A stretch of 64,000 nucleotides of DNA from positions 1 to 64,000 of the forward strand of contig JAXRVH010000015.1 of assembly GCA_034640345.1 (NCBI GenBank). The letters run 5' to 3'. Position 1 is the first letter of the stretch, and every line of letters begins with the position of its first letter. The notes under the pieces were generated by a model that was not told where the DNA came from, searched no databases, and was given only the letters and a program-made list of their open reading frames with translations. The position numbers and the translations under genes are program-made. Below are positions 45,637 through 56,575 of the stretch, in pieces. Source of the stretch: Drechslera avenae. Its lineage: Eukaryota; Ascomycota; Dothideomycetes; Pleosporales; Pleosporaceae.

Positions 45637-46653
45637 ATGGCCTGCCCGAAGATTCCGGCAAGCATCATTCTCCCGCCGCGCGAGCTGAAGCAGTACAAGA
45701 AATGGCAATGTTTGCACACAAACACCAAGCCGGCTGAGCAAGGGTATATCCCTACAGCGCACGAATATGAAGATTTCCAGCAGTGGCTTAAACGGCAAGA
45801 CTCTGGATACTTCTCAGACATCTTTGAGGACATTTCTGGTCACGTTGTACCTGCTCGTCCTGAGTCGTTAGCGTGCACCTTTGATTTACCGGTGGCATCA
45901 ACATGCCAACATACAATGCACCCGACAGCAGCCGGCCAGCTACAAGCGCGTTGTCCTGTCTGCATCGTTGAAATCCATGTCAGGTACATGCAGGTCTTGG
46001 CACGGGCTCTTGCAAACGCCGGCGGACACGCGCCGTCATGTACCCTTACCAGCTCGGACCATCAGGAAACTGTGTACAATGCGTGGTGCAAGGGGAAAAT
46101 TAGTACGCTCAAGGAGCTGTCGAAGCTGGAAACCATGGCCGAAGAAGAGGTTGCATGGTCAGCGCGGCATCCGGAAGCAAAACACGAAGACATTCAGACC
46201 GCGGTAAAGGCGGTAGATCTCTACTGGACTGAGACAACAGGTTGCTTTGAGAACCGAAAGCACCCGAAGAAGAAGGCGGCAGCAGTAGCCTTTGCTCAAG
46301 ACACCGATTTCGACCCGGGAAGACCCAATTCATACTTTCACAGACGATCGCCACGGTACGAGCCTGGAAAGTATACAGTAGAGAGCCCCAAGGAAGAGGA
46401 GTGCCCTGAAGAGCCTGCGGAGAGTTCACAAGCAAAGGTCCACTTCTGTGGAACAGATGAGTCGGATCTCGACACTAGAGAACCAGAAGAAGAACTATCA
46501 TTAGAGGAAGACGGCTCGTCATTCGATGAGCCCCTCAATGATGACGACGATAGCGATTGGGAAGACATTGAGTCTGAAGATGAAGAAGACTCGGAGTGTG
46601 GATCCTACTACGAGATTGAAGAGACGAGCTTCATCGTCTTTGGCGATGACTGA
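45637..46653 (+). CDS. Hypothetical fungal protein with CPVC element and strongly acidic C-terminus
   Basis: A single exon of 338 aa from ATG at 45637, in a good context after an ACGTTACC leader; the frame is open upstream but low in conserved character. The N-terminus reads LPPRELKQYKKWQCLHTN, followed by YEDFQQWLKRQDSGYFSDIF. A short Cys/His element (CQHTMHPTA...RCPVCIVEIHVRYM, about residues 90-115) resembles half a RING or zinc-ribbon. Middle helices are WCKGKISTLKELSKLETMAE and VDLYWTETTGCFE. The last 90 residues are almost wholly acidic (DDDDSDWEDIESEDEEDSE). I do not recognise the family; such tails occur in fungal effector-like and nuclear proteins alike. Confidence 0.7.
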   Translation: MACPKIPASIILPPRELKQYKKWQCLHTNTKPAEQGYIPTAHEYEDFQQWLKRQDSGYFSDIFEDISGHVVPARPESLACTFDLPVASTCQHTMHPTAAGQLQARCPVCIVEIHVRYMQVLARALANAGGHAPSCTLTSSDHQETVYNAWCKGKISTLKELSKLETMAEEEVAWSARHPEAKHEDIQTAVKAVDLYWTETTGCFENRKHPKKKAAAVAFAQDTDFDPGRPNSYFHRRSPRYEPGKYTVESPKEEECPEEPAESSQAKVHFCGTDESDLDTREPEEELSLEEDGSSFDEPLNDDDDSDWEDIESEDEEDSECGSYYEIEETSFIVFGDD

Positions 46654-48186
46654 GTTGTGTGCGATGGCTGTGATGAACAGGCACGATTACAGTCTCACAC
46701 AATGCTTTCTTGTCCATGAAAAAAGCAGCAATAGAATTACTTATGTGGCGCACTGTACGCCTGAGGGGATGAGCACGTTGGTCTCGAAGAGAGAGAGAGA
46801 GAGAGAGAGGAGCACAATAGATACCCAGGGTATACACGAGAACGTATAACCTACATTGCATAGAAAACGCTCACATGGAGCAAAACACTGGGGACACCTG
46901 GAGCATTTGCTCATTTTCTTATTATCAATGGGAACGGCATGTCGCCAGGAAAAAATACTTGTCCAGGCTAGGTACTCCCTCCCATGCCATGCATGTATGC
47001 ATCATATCAAATGAATCAAAAAAAACATCTTTGTGCATGTTCCACATAGCTATATATCTCTGCTTATTGCATGTGTTCTCGTGACTGTAAATAAGCATCG
47101 CATTCTGACTTGCATCTAGACATGCTCTTTTTAGCAAGCAAGCAAAAGAGAAAAGTGCACACTTCGCATATGTTACGTAGACATGCTCATGTGCTTTGAA
47201 TAGCGGTGTGGCATGTCGACGATGTCTTTCTTCCTCGAGGGCATGCATAAAGCCTGAAACCAACTCAATGAGAAAAGACGTCGTCGACTTGGTGACTTGG
47301 TAGAGAAATGCCCACACAAACGGGCCCTGGTATGAGTGAGTAGTAGTGGGAGATTGCAAAGTCTCCGTTATTGTTCTTATTGGAAGAAAGAGGACAGAGC
47401 TAGAAGCAGCTCTGGAAGAGCACAACGAGGGGGGAAAGGGGAACAATTCTCATGAGAAATTTCTAATGTACACTTGAAACAGCCTTTTGCGAGGGAGAAA
47501 GACGTAGAAGAGGCTGCGCGTCTCCTAGTCGGTTGTAAAAATCGACCAGGTTCGGACTGTGAAGCAACGTCGATGACTGGGAAAAGGACTCGTGTAGCCG
47601 CGTTGAGGTCTCGTGGGAGATCAACATGGTTGTGTGCGAGGCCCTACTCCGGTACGATGAGGTTGATCCATCTGGAGACACGCAGATAGCCGCCAAAACG
47701 CCTCGAGTGTCGCAAGCTCACTCTGGGTATCTATCGTACGAGGATGTAAAGCAAGAAAAAACAACACGCCGCCTTAGTCTGTTCGAATGGTGAGTAGATC
47801 GTGCCAAGGCATTCGTACTCGCCTGTCCATAATTACACCTTGCGCCATACTTCCATAGCATTCCGAAACTGACCAGCCTATTTCGTCCTGCGGATATTTG
47901 TGGCTCCTGTTCCAGTAGATCAAAAGTATCGTTCGGCTCCTATGTTGCTCCTTGACAATGTGCTGCGTCCATTCAACGCCTGCGCCTCCAGGACCGAGCC
48001 TTGTGCCCGATGCTGTCAATTTCCATATGGTCCTGGTCCCAGCTAGATGAGAAGGTGAGTTGAGTCCCATGGGTGTCCAAAAGGGCAAGCAAACACTTAA
48101 AGTAGCAACGTTGACAAAGCAACGCTTTGAACGCTCGAAATCAAAACCGGCCAGACCATCCCACTTCAAATTCAGCGCATTTGTAC
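46654..48186. other. Intergenic / 3' region with GA microsatellite
   Basis: A GA dinucleotide run sits near 46788-46808. Minus-strand frames 46925-47446 (173 codons) and 47774-48190 (138 codons) have no recognisable domains. The latter overlaps the 3' end of the TRF4-type gene and could contain an alternative terminal exon. Confidence 0.4.
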
Positions 48187-50228
48187 TCACTTAAGGGTCC
48201 TCAGATGGTTTCGCTGCTTGGTATATGACTCGTAGTTGCCGCCCAACACACATCCCAGAAGACTGGGTCCGATGTTTTGACCTGAGCGGGAGGCATTAAT
48301 GCGATCTTGGAGGGTGTAGTATGCTTCTTTGAATGCATCGAATGCAACCTGGGCTCGGTGGGATCCACCAGATATGTTGTTTTCGGGGCGATTGGGGTCC
48401 TGGATAGAAAGACCATCGTACTTCTCCAAACGGCCATCGATGCCATAAGTGGTCTGCTAGTGTTAGCAAAAAAGTGAACTGCGTATATTGAAGCAGTGGA
48501 GCGTTGGTAGTAGCTCACCTTGTCAACAACACCTGGAGGATGCATCTGGATGCGTTTGGTGGCCAGGTCAAATTCGCCGTAATACTTGAGGAATCCTAAG
48601 AAGCAATCTCCGAGGTTTTCCGGCTTCTCTTCACGCAGCTGTAGGTAGCTGACAATCAAACAGATGATACTGTAGCCTCCAATCCCACCCGTATGAACTT
48701 CATTTAATCCATGCATGACAAGGAACTGCTTCATGAGAGCAACCATGTATATCATATCGGGGTGTTGAGCCTTCCACTCTGCAAATGTGGCTTGAGCCTG
48801 CACTCCACTCAAATTTTCAAAGGAAATATCGACGTGAAGTTTAGTCATCTTGTCCTGGAACTTGATGATGGGGACTTTTGCGGGTATGACTTGGGCGTGA
48901 CCCTGGGGAATGTCTGTGTCTTTCAGCCTCCTGGCCGCCTTGTGAAGTATGCCCTTGCCCGCTCTTCTATCGGACAAGTCGACGACAGGATCACCACCCC
49001 TGTAGTGCCTATCAGAGACATAGACCAAATCCATGTCAGCGGTGGGCAAGTAGAGTCCTGCTGGGAAGGAACCAAAGCAGAGGATACGACCGTTTTCATG
49101 GGCGAATCTGCGTTGACCTAGGGCGCTGTTGATACGATTGACTAGCCTATTGCGCTGGTCATGCTCATACGTCTTGGGCGCAACAAAGTCATAGAAGTCA
49201 AGGATTTCGTTGTGAAGCCTAGTGACATATCAGCAAGACCGTTCTAGGCCCAGGGTTCCATGTTCATCAGGAACTTACCACTTGTCCGGCTCCCGGGAGA
49301 GATGTGCGTATGCATCATCAGAGGAAAGCCAAGGCGTTGCACTGGTGTTGCTGAGGGGTAGCCATTCATCAATGATGCCACCTGCTATGGCCTTGCGCTT
49401 GTTAGTACCCCGAGGCGCACGAGGTGCTCTGTGGTCAGCCAATGATTCCTGTTGCCTATTGACAATGCCCTGGATGTGTGATATCTCGTTCAATGAGCCT
49501 TGTGCGGGTTCCTCCTCTTCCTCCTCCTCATCAAGTCCGAATGAGATGAAGTCGTCGTTGGCAGCGACAGAGTTATGCCCAGCGACCTTCTCAGCATCTG
49601 CATTTCTGGTTTTTCGAATGAGCTTTACTACATCGCGCTTCTTGCCGGTGGTTTCATCAGGAGGTGGCAACACAGTGTATGGGTCGGGATTTGACCATTT
49701 AGGGATAGAGTCTCCATCAGCACGTTTGGGTTGGGTGCGGGCAGTCTTTGCCTCTCGGGTCTCACCAGACACGCCGTCCTGGTCGCTCTCGACATCCATG
49801 TCGGCTTCTTCGTCGTCAGACATGTCGTCAGGGTTGTGAAAGCGGTTGGAACCGTCGGCAACACCAAGGGCGCGCTCGGGAGTACCGGCGTCGCGATGGG
49901 TAAGCAAGGCGCGCTCGTGGGGAGCAGTCTTCTTAAAACCGCCCCTACCACGACGAGAGCCGTTGCCATGGTTCTTGCCGTCGGGTCGATGCGATGCCCC
50001 GCCACGGCCGCGCCTTCTGGACGGAGCGGGACCAGAGTCGCGCGTGTTGGAAGACGAGGCGGGGGGAAAGCGCGGGGCTTGATGGCTGTGCTCGAACGTG
50101 AATTGGGACTGATTGCCGTTGCGCGCGCCGCCGGGTCGATAGCTGTCGCCATCTCCGCCGGTGAAGGTCATGCGATCCACCAGTGGACGGTCGCGACTGG
50201 GCCGACCAGGTCGATACGAGTCGCCCAT
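48187..50228 (-). CDS. TRF4/Cid14-type non-canonical poly(A) polymerase
   Basis: Three exons: 50228-49279, 49218-48519 and 48453-48187, giving 638 aa; introns 60 and 65 bp. The N-terminal 310 residues are RG/RGG-rich and then acidic, disordered, fitting RNA binding. The catalytic part starts LHNEILDFYDFVAPKTYEHD. It shows the nucleotidyltransferase signature FGSFPAGLYLPTADMDLVYV with the Asp pair at about 378 and 380, the third Asp in KLHVDISFE, and the PAP-associated block GGIGGYSIICLIVSYLQL. In fungi this family adds short poly(A) tails as part of the TRAMP complex, feeding nuclear RNA to the exosome. The third exon stops at 48187 in the sequence AAGTGAGT, itself a good donor site, so an isoform with a further C-terminal exon is possible. 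Confidence 0.88.
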
Positions 50229-50895
50229 TGCGCGTCGCGTTTGCGGTACGGAGCTAGTATTACGCGCGACAAATATTTGCGTTTGTTGGGGGCGGGGAGT
50301 TGAAAGCGGTTATGATGCTGTTGGAGAAAGGGTTGGAGGCGCGAAAGTTTTGTGGTACAACCATCCAGGCTAAGCCAAGCCACTAGCGTCGTTCGCTGGC
50401 TTTGCGGGGGTACAACTTGCGACTCCACTTGTCTTTCCAATTCACTTCTCCTCGCTGGCAGTGCAGTGGGACTATACCATAGTACGAGTCCAAGCTTTCA
50501 CAGCGGTAGCAAACTAATCCTTGTTTGGAAGCTAAAAATACACGTGTCATCGAACCAGCGAAGAGTCAACCATTGTTCTCGTATTGAAACCCGCTCTAAC
50601 TGATTCATATCCGATAAAAGTACATGATAGCAATATTCGCACATTAGTAAATACATATACACGAGTGGAGAGACGTGAAAGCATGCTTATGCCACCCAAA
50701 CTGCACTCCACCCAAAGCGCCATGGTTGCATTGTGCGCTTGGATGTGTCCAACTGTATACCGAACAGGGCTCAAATGTATGCGGCTCCTTCTGACGGTCC
50801 CGCTGCCTGCTTTATCGAGCATGTGTTCGAGGACGTGTCTTGCGCCCATGTACTGAGTGATAGACGATTGTGGCCGGTGCCTGGCAAGATTCGTC

Positions 50896-51359
50896 TCAAT
50901 CTTCCTTTGTAAGTTTCGGCTTGAACCCCTCCCTCAATTCCTTTTCCCTCTCTGCCACTCTTTGATGTCCTTGTACCTCCCTCTCAATCCTTTCCCTCGC
51001 CCGTAATATCTTGCTCTGCAGGTAGAAACTACCGCCCTTTTTGGGATCGTTCAGATCGAACAACCTCTTGAACCGCTCCGTAACAGCCTCCAGCTCAATG
51101 TTACCCATCTTGCCAGGGCCGACATTCAGGATCTGGCACGCTTCGTCCATGGTAATGTTGGACGAGGAGAAGGCGCTACCGCCACCGCCACCATTTTGAC
51201 TGGCGGCTGCATACTTCTGTGAGGCAGCGGCCTGGCGGTAGGACTCGGAGACGGCGCGCCCTATTATGCGCGCGCCGGAGAAGACGACTTGGGTTATTAT
51301 GCGGTGGGCCTGGCACTGTTAAGATTTGGCGGGCTGGGACGAGTTGCAAAACGTACCAT
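50896..51359 (-). CDS. PAM16: Pam16/Tim16, mitochondrial import motor J-like subunit
   Basis: Exon 1 is the ATG alone (51359-51357), then a 47-bp intron (GTACGT...CTTAAC...GCCAG), then exon 2 (51309-50896); 138 aa. The start reads AHRIITQVVFSGARIIGRAV, SESYRQAAASQKYA, a short Gly-rich spacer, then the degenerate J domain: ITMDEACQILNV, LEAVTERFKRLFDLNDPKKG and GSFYLQSKILRARERIE. As in all Pam16 proteins, the HPD triad of true J proteins is absent (DPKKG in its place). Pam16 pairs with Pam18 at the TIM23 channel and restrains its stimulation of mtHsp70. The tail REKELREGFKPKLTKED is charged. Confidence 0.95.
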
Positions 51360-51924
51360 GATAAACAAAACAGAGGACGGGAGATCGGAACAGCGAGCGT
51401 GCAGCCGGCGTCTGTGGTTGCTGTCGGCGAAGGAGGGCGTTCCAAAATTTCTGGGTCGCCTTCCGTTATCTCATGGATTGGACACACTGCCAAGAGTTTT
51501 GGCGCAGCTCTAATCCACTAGTGCAGCGCTAAGAGCTTCTATACAGTTCTTAGCTAAATATAAACTTCCAAAAACTTCTAAGCTGATAAAAACATGCTAA
51601 GGGCTGTTTGTAAGGGTTGTGTCTTATTGTGTGGAATGGATCGATCTTGTTTATTACGCCTCTGCCTTACTACTTAAGAATATCAGAGGATGCTACCTCC
51701 GCTGTCTTCCAGTTATACGTTGGTCCTACACACAGCGCACTGTCTTGGTGCGAGGGGCCGTCGCAACTAGTGCCGCTCGCTAGCGAAGGGTTCACTTCAT
51801 GGAATAAGGAGGCTTCGATACTATTCTTGATACAAATGATTAGGCAGCTATCATCTGCGGAAACGACATGCTATTTACCACAGTTCACTGTAGTTCCTTC
51901 AGCTACGCTGTTTCCTCTAGGTGG

Positions 51925-52340
51925 CTAGACGATTTCTTTCGAGTAACCATCAGACTTTGTTTGAGAAGGCACATCGGCAGGGTTAGGAATAGTGCCCGAC
52001 CATGTACCACCTTGGGGCGAAACACAGACAACTTTGCCATAGAGATCCGTGGCAGGCTGTAGGTTGCTACATACAGGATCAAGCCAAGAATTGTATTGTA
52101 ACACTAGGCCGAAATCCGTCTGCAAGGAAATCTGGATAGGGGTGCAAGTGTCGGAGGGCCGTATCTGGTATGTCTGACAGGTCGGTGGAATGCAGATGGC
52201 GACTTGAGCTGGGACGGCCTGACAGTTTTGAATCAACGCTTGATTACCCATATACAACACAGCGGCAGACACGCTATTCGCTCCAGCAATAGATTCGCAT
52301 ATTTCTCCTTGTTTGGCACCTTTAGCATTTTGACTTAGTC
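51925..52340 (-). pseudogene. 5'-truncated LysM-domain protein gene
   Basis: An open minus-strand frame with parts of two LysM modules: GAKQGEICESIAGANSV followed by AICIPPTCQTYQIRPSDTC, and DFGLVLQYNSWLDPVC ending GKVVCVSPQGG. Cysteine spacing and the CxxY...SDTC / NxWL..VC pattern are those of fungal chitin-binding LysM proteins. No signal peptide or upstream exon is found before 52340, and the stop at 51925 leaves a short tail. It lies in the opposite direction to the chitinase relic, a head-to-head arrangement common for LysM and subgroup-C chitinase genes in fungi (established pattern; its application here is inference). Confidence 0.65.
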
Positions 52341-52429
52341 AGCCTAGTACGTAACAGGTCGAAATTCACTTTGAAAAATGCGCTAGTTTAACCATATATA
52401 TAGGAAAAATTGGTAGATTAGTTCAACAT

Positions 52430-53997
52430 CATACCTTACAATCTTCACGGTACCTAGGACAAGGGCAATAAGTAGACTAGCAATATCCTAAATCCCTACA
52501 CCAACTTGACCGAAATCAAAGCCGCTCTCGACCTTCTTTGGCGGAACGATTTTAATCCAACCAAGATCGTAATAGGAGTAGCCTTCTATAGCCGAGCATT
52601 TTCGGCTACAAGCAAGTCCCGCCTCAAACCCGGCTGCACCTACGAATCTAGTAGACAAAAGGAAAAGTGCAGTAGAGAAGTTAACATCCTTCTCAAATCT
52701 AAGATTAATGACATGGTAACAGCGAAAAAAGGCTCTATCACCCTCTACAAAAAGGAGCAACAAAGGTTGCAACCTAGGGCAACCAGTAGATCTCTTATAA
52801 CAACGAGGAGACGTTACAGATAAAGTATAAATACGCCTAAACACTATACCTTGGCGGACTCATAGTTTAGGCTGTCGGTCACGATACCAAGGACCGCAAG
52901 TACAACAAGGCTCTAGCACAAGTCACTAACCGCAAGATTTCCATAGCGCAGCCAATAGAAGATAGATCGGACAATGCCTATATAATGTCCCTCACTCTCA
53001 GTGCAAATGGACCAATTACAGAGAAAGTAAGTGCACCTAGCCTTTACAGATATCACCAGTACCTTTAATCTAATCAAAAAACAGGTTGTCCGGCTAGTGA
53101 GGTGCATGTAGCACGCAGTAACAGTAGTGCCAAAAAGAACGAGCTGATAACTAACGAAACCGGATCCGGTGGATCCGGCTCTCATTCATTTTCCTATCCC
53201 AAAGTAATTCTAGACCTACATTTAAATTGTACAAGCACAACAACAGCGAATGCAGTAACAAGTACCCTAGCGGAACTATTAAGATTGGCTCAAACAGTAA
53301 ATATTGCAACAAAGTTCAGACTTACCAAGCTACTTACTACAAGACGGACACTAAGAGTATAAATCTCTATACTAAGGGTTAGTGGGGCAGCTATTCTAAC
53401 TGCAACTTTGAACCGGGCTACCCTTCCAACAAGAAAACGCTACTATTTGAATCCTCAGGAGGTACAGATGGTAGTGTTTGCAAAGCGAATTGGACCACTA
53501 TCTGGACGCACGAAGCCTATTTTGTATCGCGGAAATACTGCTACGACAACAGCAATAAAAAAGAGACAATTTCCGACTGCCCATGGTACAAGGCCGCTAG
53601 CTTCACTTTTGACGATACCATGGATTTGCTCCTAACCATGAGGGCCCGTGTGGGTATGCTCAGCTACCTCGACTACACAGGCACACCCAATGTCAATCGA
53701 CGCCTCACCGATGTCGTCAACAACGTTGGCGATCAGTGGAATCATGGACAGGCAGTTTGGAACGCGGCCAAACCCAACAATCGAGATTTCATTGGTGATT
53801 TCTGGAGTAAGTGGGTGCAGGAGTATTATCCAACGGTCATATTGCATGTGGAAACATATGTTCATTACGCAATTGACCAGATGCGACAGTATTGGGAGGT
53901 TATCACAGACGCCAGAGCTCCTACAGTGCTAAACATTTTGGCCAGCCTGGAGTCACAGTTAGGCACGTTTACTATCAACACTGCGGGCATGAACTAG
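52430..53997 (+). pseudogene. Killer-toxin-type GH18 chitinase relic (3' half)
   Basis: Fragments in order on the plus strand, in shifting frames and with stops: NPYTNLTEIKAALDLLWRND and IVIGVAFYSRAFSATS (end of the GH18 barrel, about 52490-52650), LYLGGLIV*AVGHDTKDRKY (about 52840-52900), then a Ser/Cys-poor remnant of the Cys-rich domain (about 53090-53205). A 126-codon open C-terminal part (53620-53997) follows, with NRRLTDVVNNVGDQWNHG. The catalytic DxxDxDxE segment and the LysM and signal regions upstream are missing. These are the subgroup-C chitinases related to the Kluyveromyces zymocin alpha subunit. Mutations include many C-to-T types consistent with RIP. Confidence 0.75.
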
Positions 53998-54132
53998 TCG
54001 AGCAGCACTTGTCTAGATTATAGCGATAGAAAAAGATTAGCAAAATCTATATAACAATAGTGTTGAAATGAATTAACTCTAAATCTCAAATGCTTCGTTT
54101 GTGAACGATCAAGACTCCCGTGCTCGTTCGCG

Positions 54133-54744
54133 TTATATTTGTCCTTCATCCCATAACACCAAGTGGCTTCCCCTAATCGTCGGAGGGGCGATTTCACTCA
54201 TCTCGGCAAGACCTAATCGAACCCAAAAATCTGCTATGCATCCAGCCCTCATTCGCATCCAGCCAAAGTAACGTTGTCCACCCACTCTCGTGTTCCGCGA
54301 AACATGGTCCTCTGCATGGTAGTCGATATCCACATATTTGACAATGGAAGCGGCAGGGTCTAACAGAGCCTCGTCATCGGCTAAAAGGAATATCTGGTGC
54401 AATCTAAAGTCTACGTTCATTGGTTGGTCACCCTCGCTACTGTTGTATAGCTGGCGAAGTTGGTCCATGTCGAGGCTAGCTAGAGCAGGGTCTGAGCGTG
54501 CATCGAGACGGAAAAGAGACCACAATTCCTGAAATTCAGAATCTTCTTCAGTAGATTCGGTTGCGTCTAGAGCTCTCTCATGCGCACCAGTCTGGATCGT
54601 TTCGAGAAGTCGCTGCCATTGCTGGTCGGAGGAAGGTCCGTATCCTGTACGGTAAATGGTAACGCCCCAGTGTCTGTGGCCGACAAAATCATCGTCTGAC
54701 GGGATGAGAAGCTCATTTAACCATTCTTCGGCAGAGGTAGTCAT
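54133..54744 (-). CDS. Intact small acidic protein of unknown function inside the LysM/chitinase relic cluster
   Basis: A single exon of 203 aa, starting MTTSAEEWLNELL, with no stops or frameshifts though both neighbours are decayed. Distinct segments: VGHRHWGVTIYRTGYGPSSD, QELWSLFRLDARSDPAL, VDIDYHAEDHVSRNTR, GQRYFGWMRMRAGCIADFW and a C-terminus PPTIRGSHLVLWD. It is acidic, has no signal peptide or membrane helix, and few cysteines. From memory of fungal genomes, similar ORFs occur beside chitinase/LysM genes; this was not checked. No function can be assigned. Confidence 0.7.
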   Translation of the reverse strand: MTTSAEEWLNELLIPSDDDFVGHRHWGVTIYRTGYGPSSDQQWQRLLETIQTGAHERALDATESTEEDSEFQELWSLFRLDARSDPALASLDMDQLRQLYNSSEGDQPMNVDFRLHQIFLLADDEALLDPAASIVKYVDIDYHAEDHVSRNTRVGGQRYFGWMRMRAGCIADFWVRLGLAEMSEIAPPTIRGSHLVLWDEGQI

Positions 54745-55699
54745 GGTAGTAGCGCGAAGGAAGCCGTTCTAATGCCAAGTGCAACATAGAGGCCCGAAGT
54801 TAACGATTGTAGTAAGAATACAATTGCTTTGGAGTTGATAGCTCAAGCCTAGTCCGGTTCGGTGGACTTATAGTTTGGTCAAGGACTGCAGATATGTAAC
54901 ACAACCGAGAAGCACAGGCAGTTGCGTATTATGCAGGCTCTAAGGATTCACTAAGGGTTGGGCAAGTCCTATACAATACAAATATACCCGCACACAGACA
55001 GCGCTGTCAAGTCCAATGGAAATCTTCGGCCTATCGCCTCCTTTACCTTCTCTGTTAAGAACAGTGCGCTATAGAAAGTTTCTTAGTAACAAATCATTGC
55101 ACAAATCACACGCTATACGCATACCAGTACAAAAGACTTCACTCCGCGGTACCTTATCTAAATTCTCGTAGACCCACGTTGAGCCTTGCCTTAGCATCAG
55201 GCCAACTCGGCCGGATCAATCCCTCCAGCTCCTACATGCCAACCTCATACCCGTCAACATTGAGTAAGGGTTCTGCAGGTACGCCTATACCTCAACTGCT
55301 CAACCACAGATTCGAAAATAGCGTAATCTCCGCTACGTATACGCCTACCGAATGCGAAGATTCGAAATTAGCCTAGAGGATAGAAGGTAATAACGCCAAT
55401 TCCGAGCCTATAGCCTAGCAAACTACGCAAGTTGCCTACTCGTTTCTGGTTAGAAGTAAAGCGTTCAAGATAGTGTCACTTATACATAAGCCGATTTGTC
55501 GTCTATATATCTCGCATATTATCTTTCTAGCACCGATGTTCTTATAGTAAGCTTCTTGCATGTCTTAGCGATGGGGTCCCAAAATGCTCTCGGACTGCTT
55601 ATTTCGGGCAGTGCGCTTGCGTGTTCTAGCCCAGAGAAAAGGATACAGAAAAGGGCCGGGATTCTCAAGAATAATCGCAGTATTAGCCTACGGTAGAAT

Positions 55700-56575
55700 A
55701 GTCCAGTCGCACCTGGCACCGCTTCTGACTGTACCTACTATGACATAGCTTCTAGCGGTTACGACACCTGTGAGATCTTTTAAGATAGTCAGGGTCTAGC
55801 ATTCGAAAAATTCTTCGACTACATACGTTGTCCTTGGCCAGCTTCTTCTTACAAACCCGTACTAATTTCCACATAAGAACCCAAGCATCGCAGCAGGTTG
55901 TAGCAGTATACAGATTGGGAATTCATACTGCGTCGAAGTCAACAATGGGCTGCCTAGTCCGACATCCGTAAAGACTACTTCGACTGCGATCACTGCAGTG
56001 GTCTCTAGGCCGAGACTTACTACTGTGTTGGTGTTTCTGGGACGCCTATCACACGTCTCGTTGATAGCACCAAACCCACAACGACTGGTAACAGCGTCTC
56101 GATACCCCTTCCTACGTAGCCTGGCATGGTTACGAACTGCAACAAGTTCCACTACGTTGCCCAGGACGTGAGCTGAAGTCAGGTCATCAGCTATCAAATG
56201 ATTACCTGTGCTGATTTGTTAAATGGAATCCCACTGTTGGTAGCGACTACTCCGGCATGCAGGCGGAGGTTAATGTCTCCGTTGGCGTTATAGGGGTCCC
56301 AGCAACTACAACAATGCCTACCACAATTACAATGAAGCCCACGACAACTACGACAACAGTCAATAGTATTTAGACTCCGCAGCCTACTTAGTTGGGCATG
56401 GTGCCGAACTGTAAAAATTCCATTCCGCAGCTAAAGGCGTGGTGTGTAGCCAGCTAACCAAATAGCTATAACAAGATCACCCTCACCGATTTTGTAAAAT
56501 GGAACCTGAGTGTCGGCGCAGACTGTAGGAGCGTGTGGGCTGATACTTACTTCTGCGTTGGGGTTTGAGGTGAAG
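55700..56575 (+). pseudogene. Multi-LysM protein relic (at least three modules)
   Basis: Plus-strand text through stops: PVAPGTASDCTYYDIASSGY (module 1), then GMVTNCNKFHYVAQDVS with a later QAEVNVCVGVIGV (module 2). A Thr/Pro spacer (PTTITMKPTTTTTT) leads to GMVPNCKNSI and KITLTDFVKWNLSVGADC with WADTYFCVGV (module 3). These are the CNKFHxV...ADFVKWNPxVG...CxVWxxxYxCVGV lines of fungal LysM proteins. In-frame TAG/TAA/TGA codons and small frameshifts make it dead. Upstream sequence (54,760-55,700) has no clear coding match. Confidence 0.7.

Noticed and set aside
46925..47446. A 173-codon minus-strand frame
   Set aside because: No recognisable motif or splice support, hydrophobic and Cys-scattered composition; lies in the 3' region of a plus-strand gene.
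55862..56197. A 111-codon minus-strand frame
   Set aside because: Antisense shadow of the multi-LysM relic, whose plus-strand text carries recognisable LysM lines.
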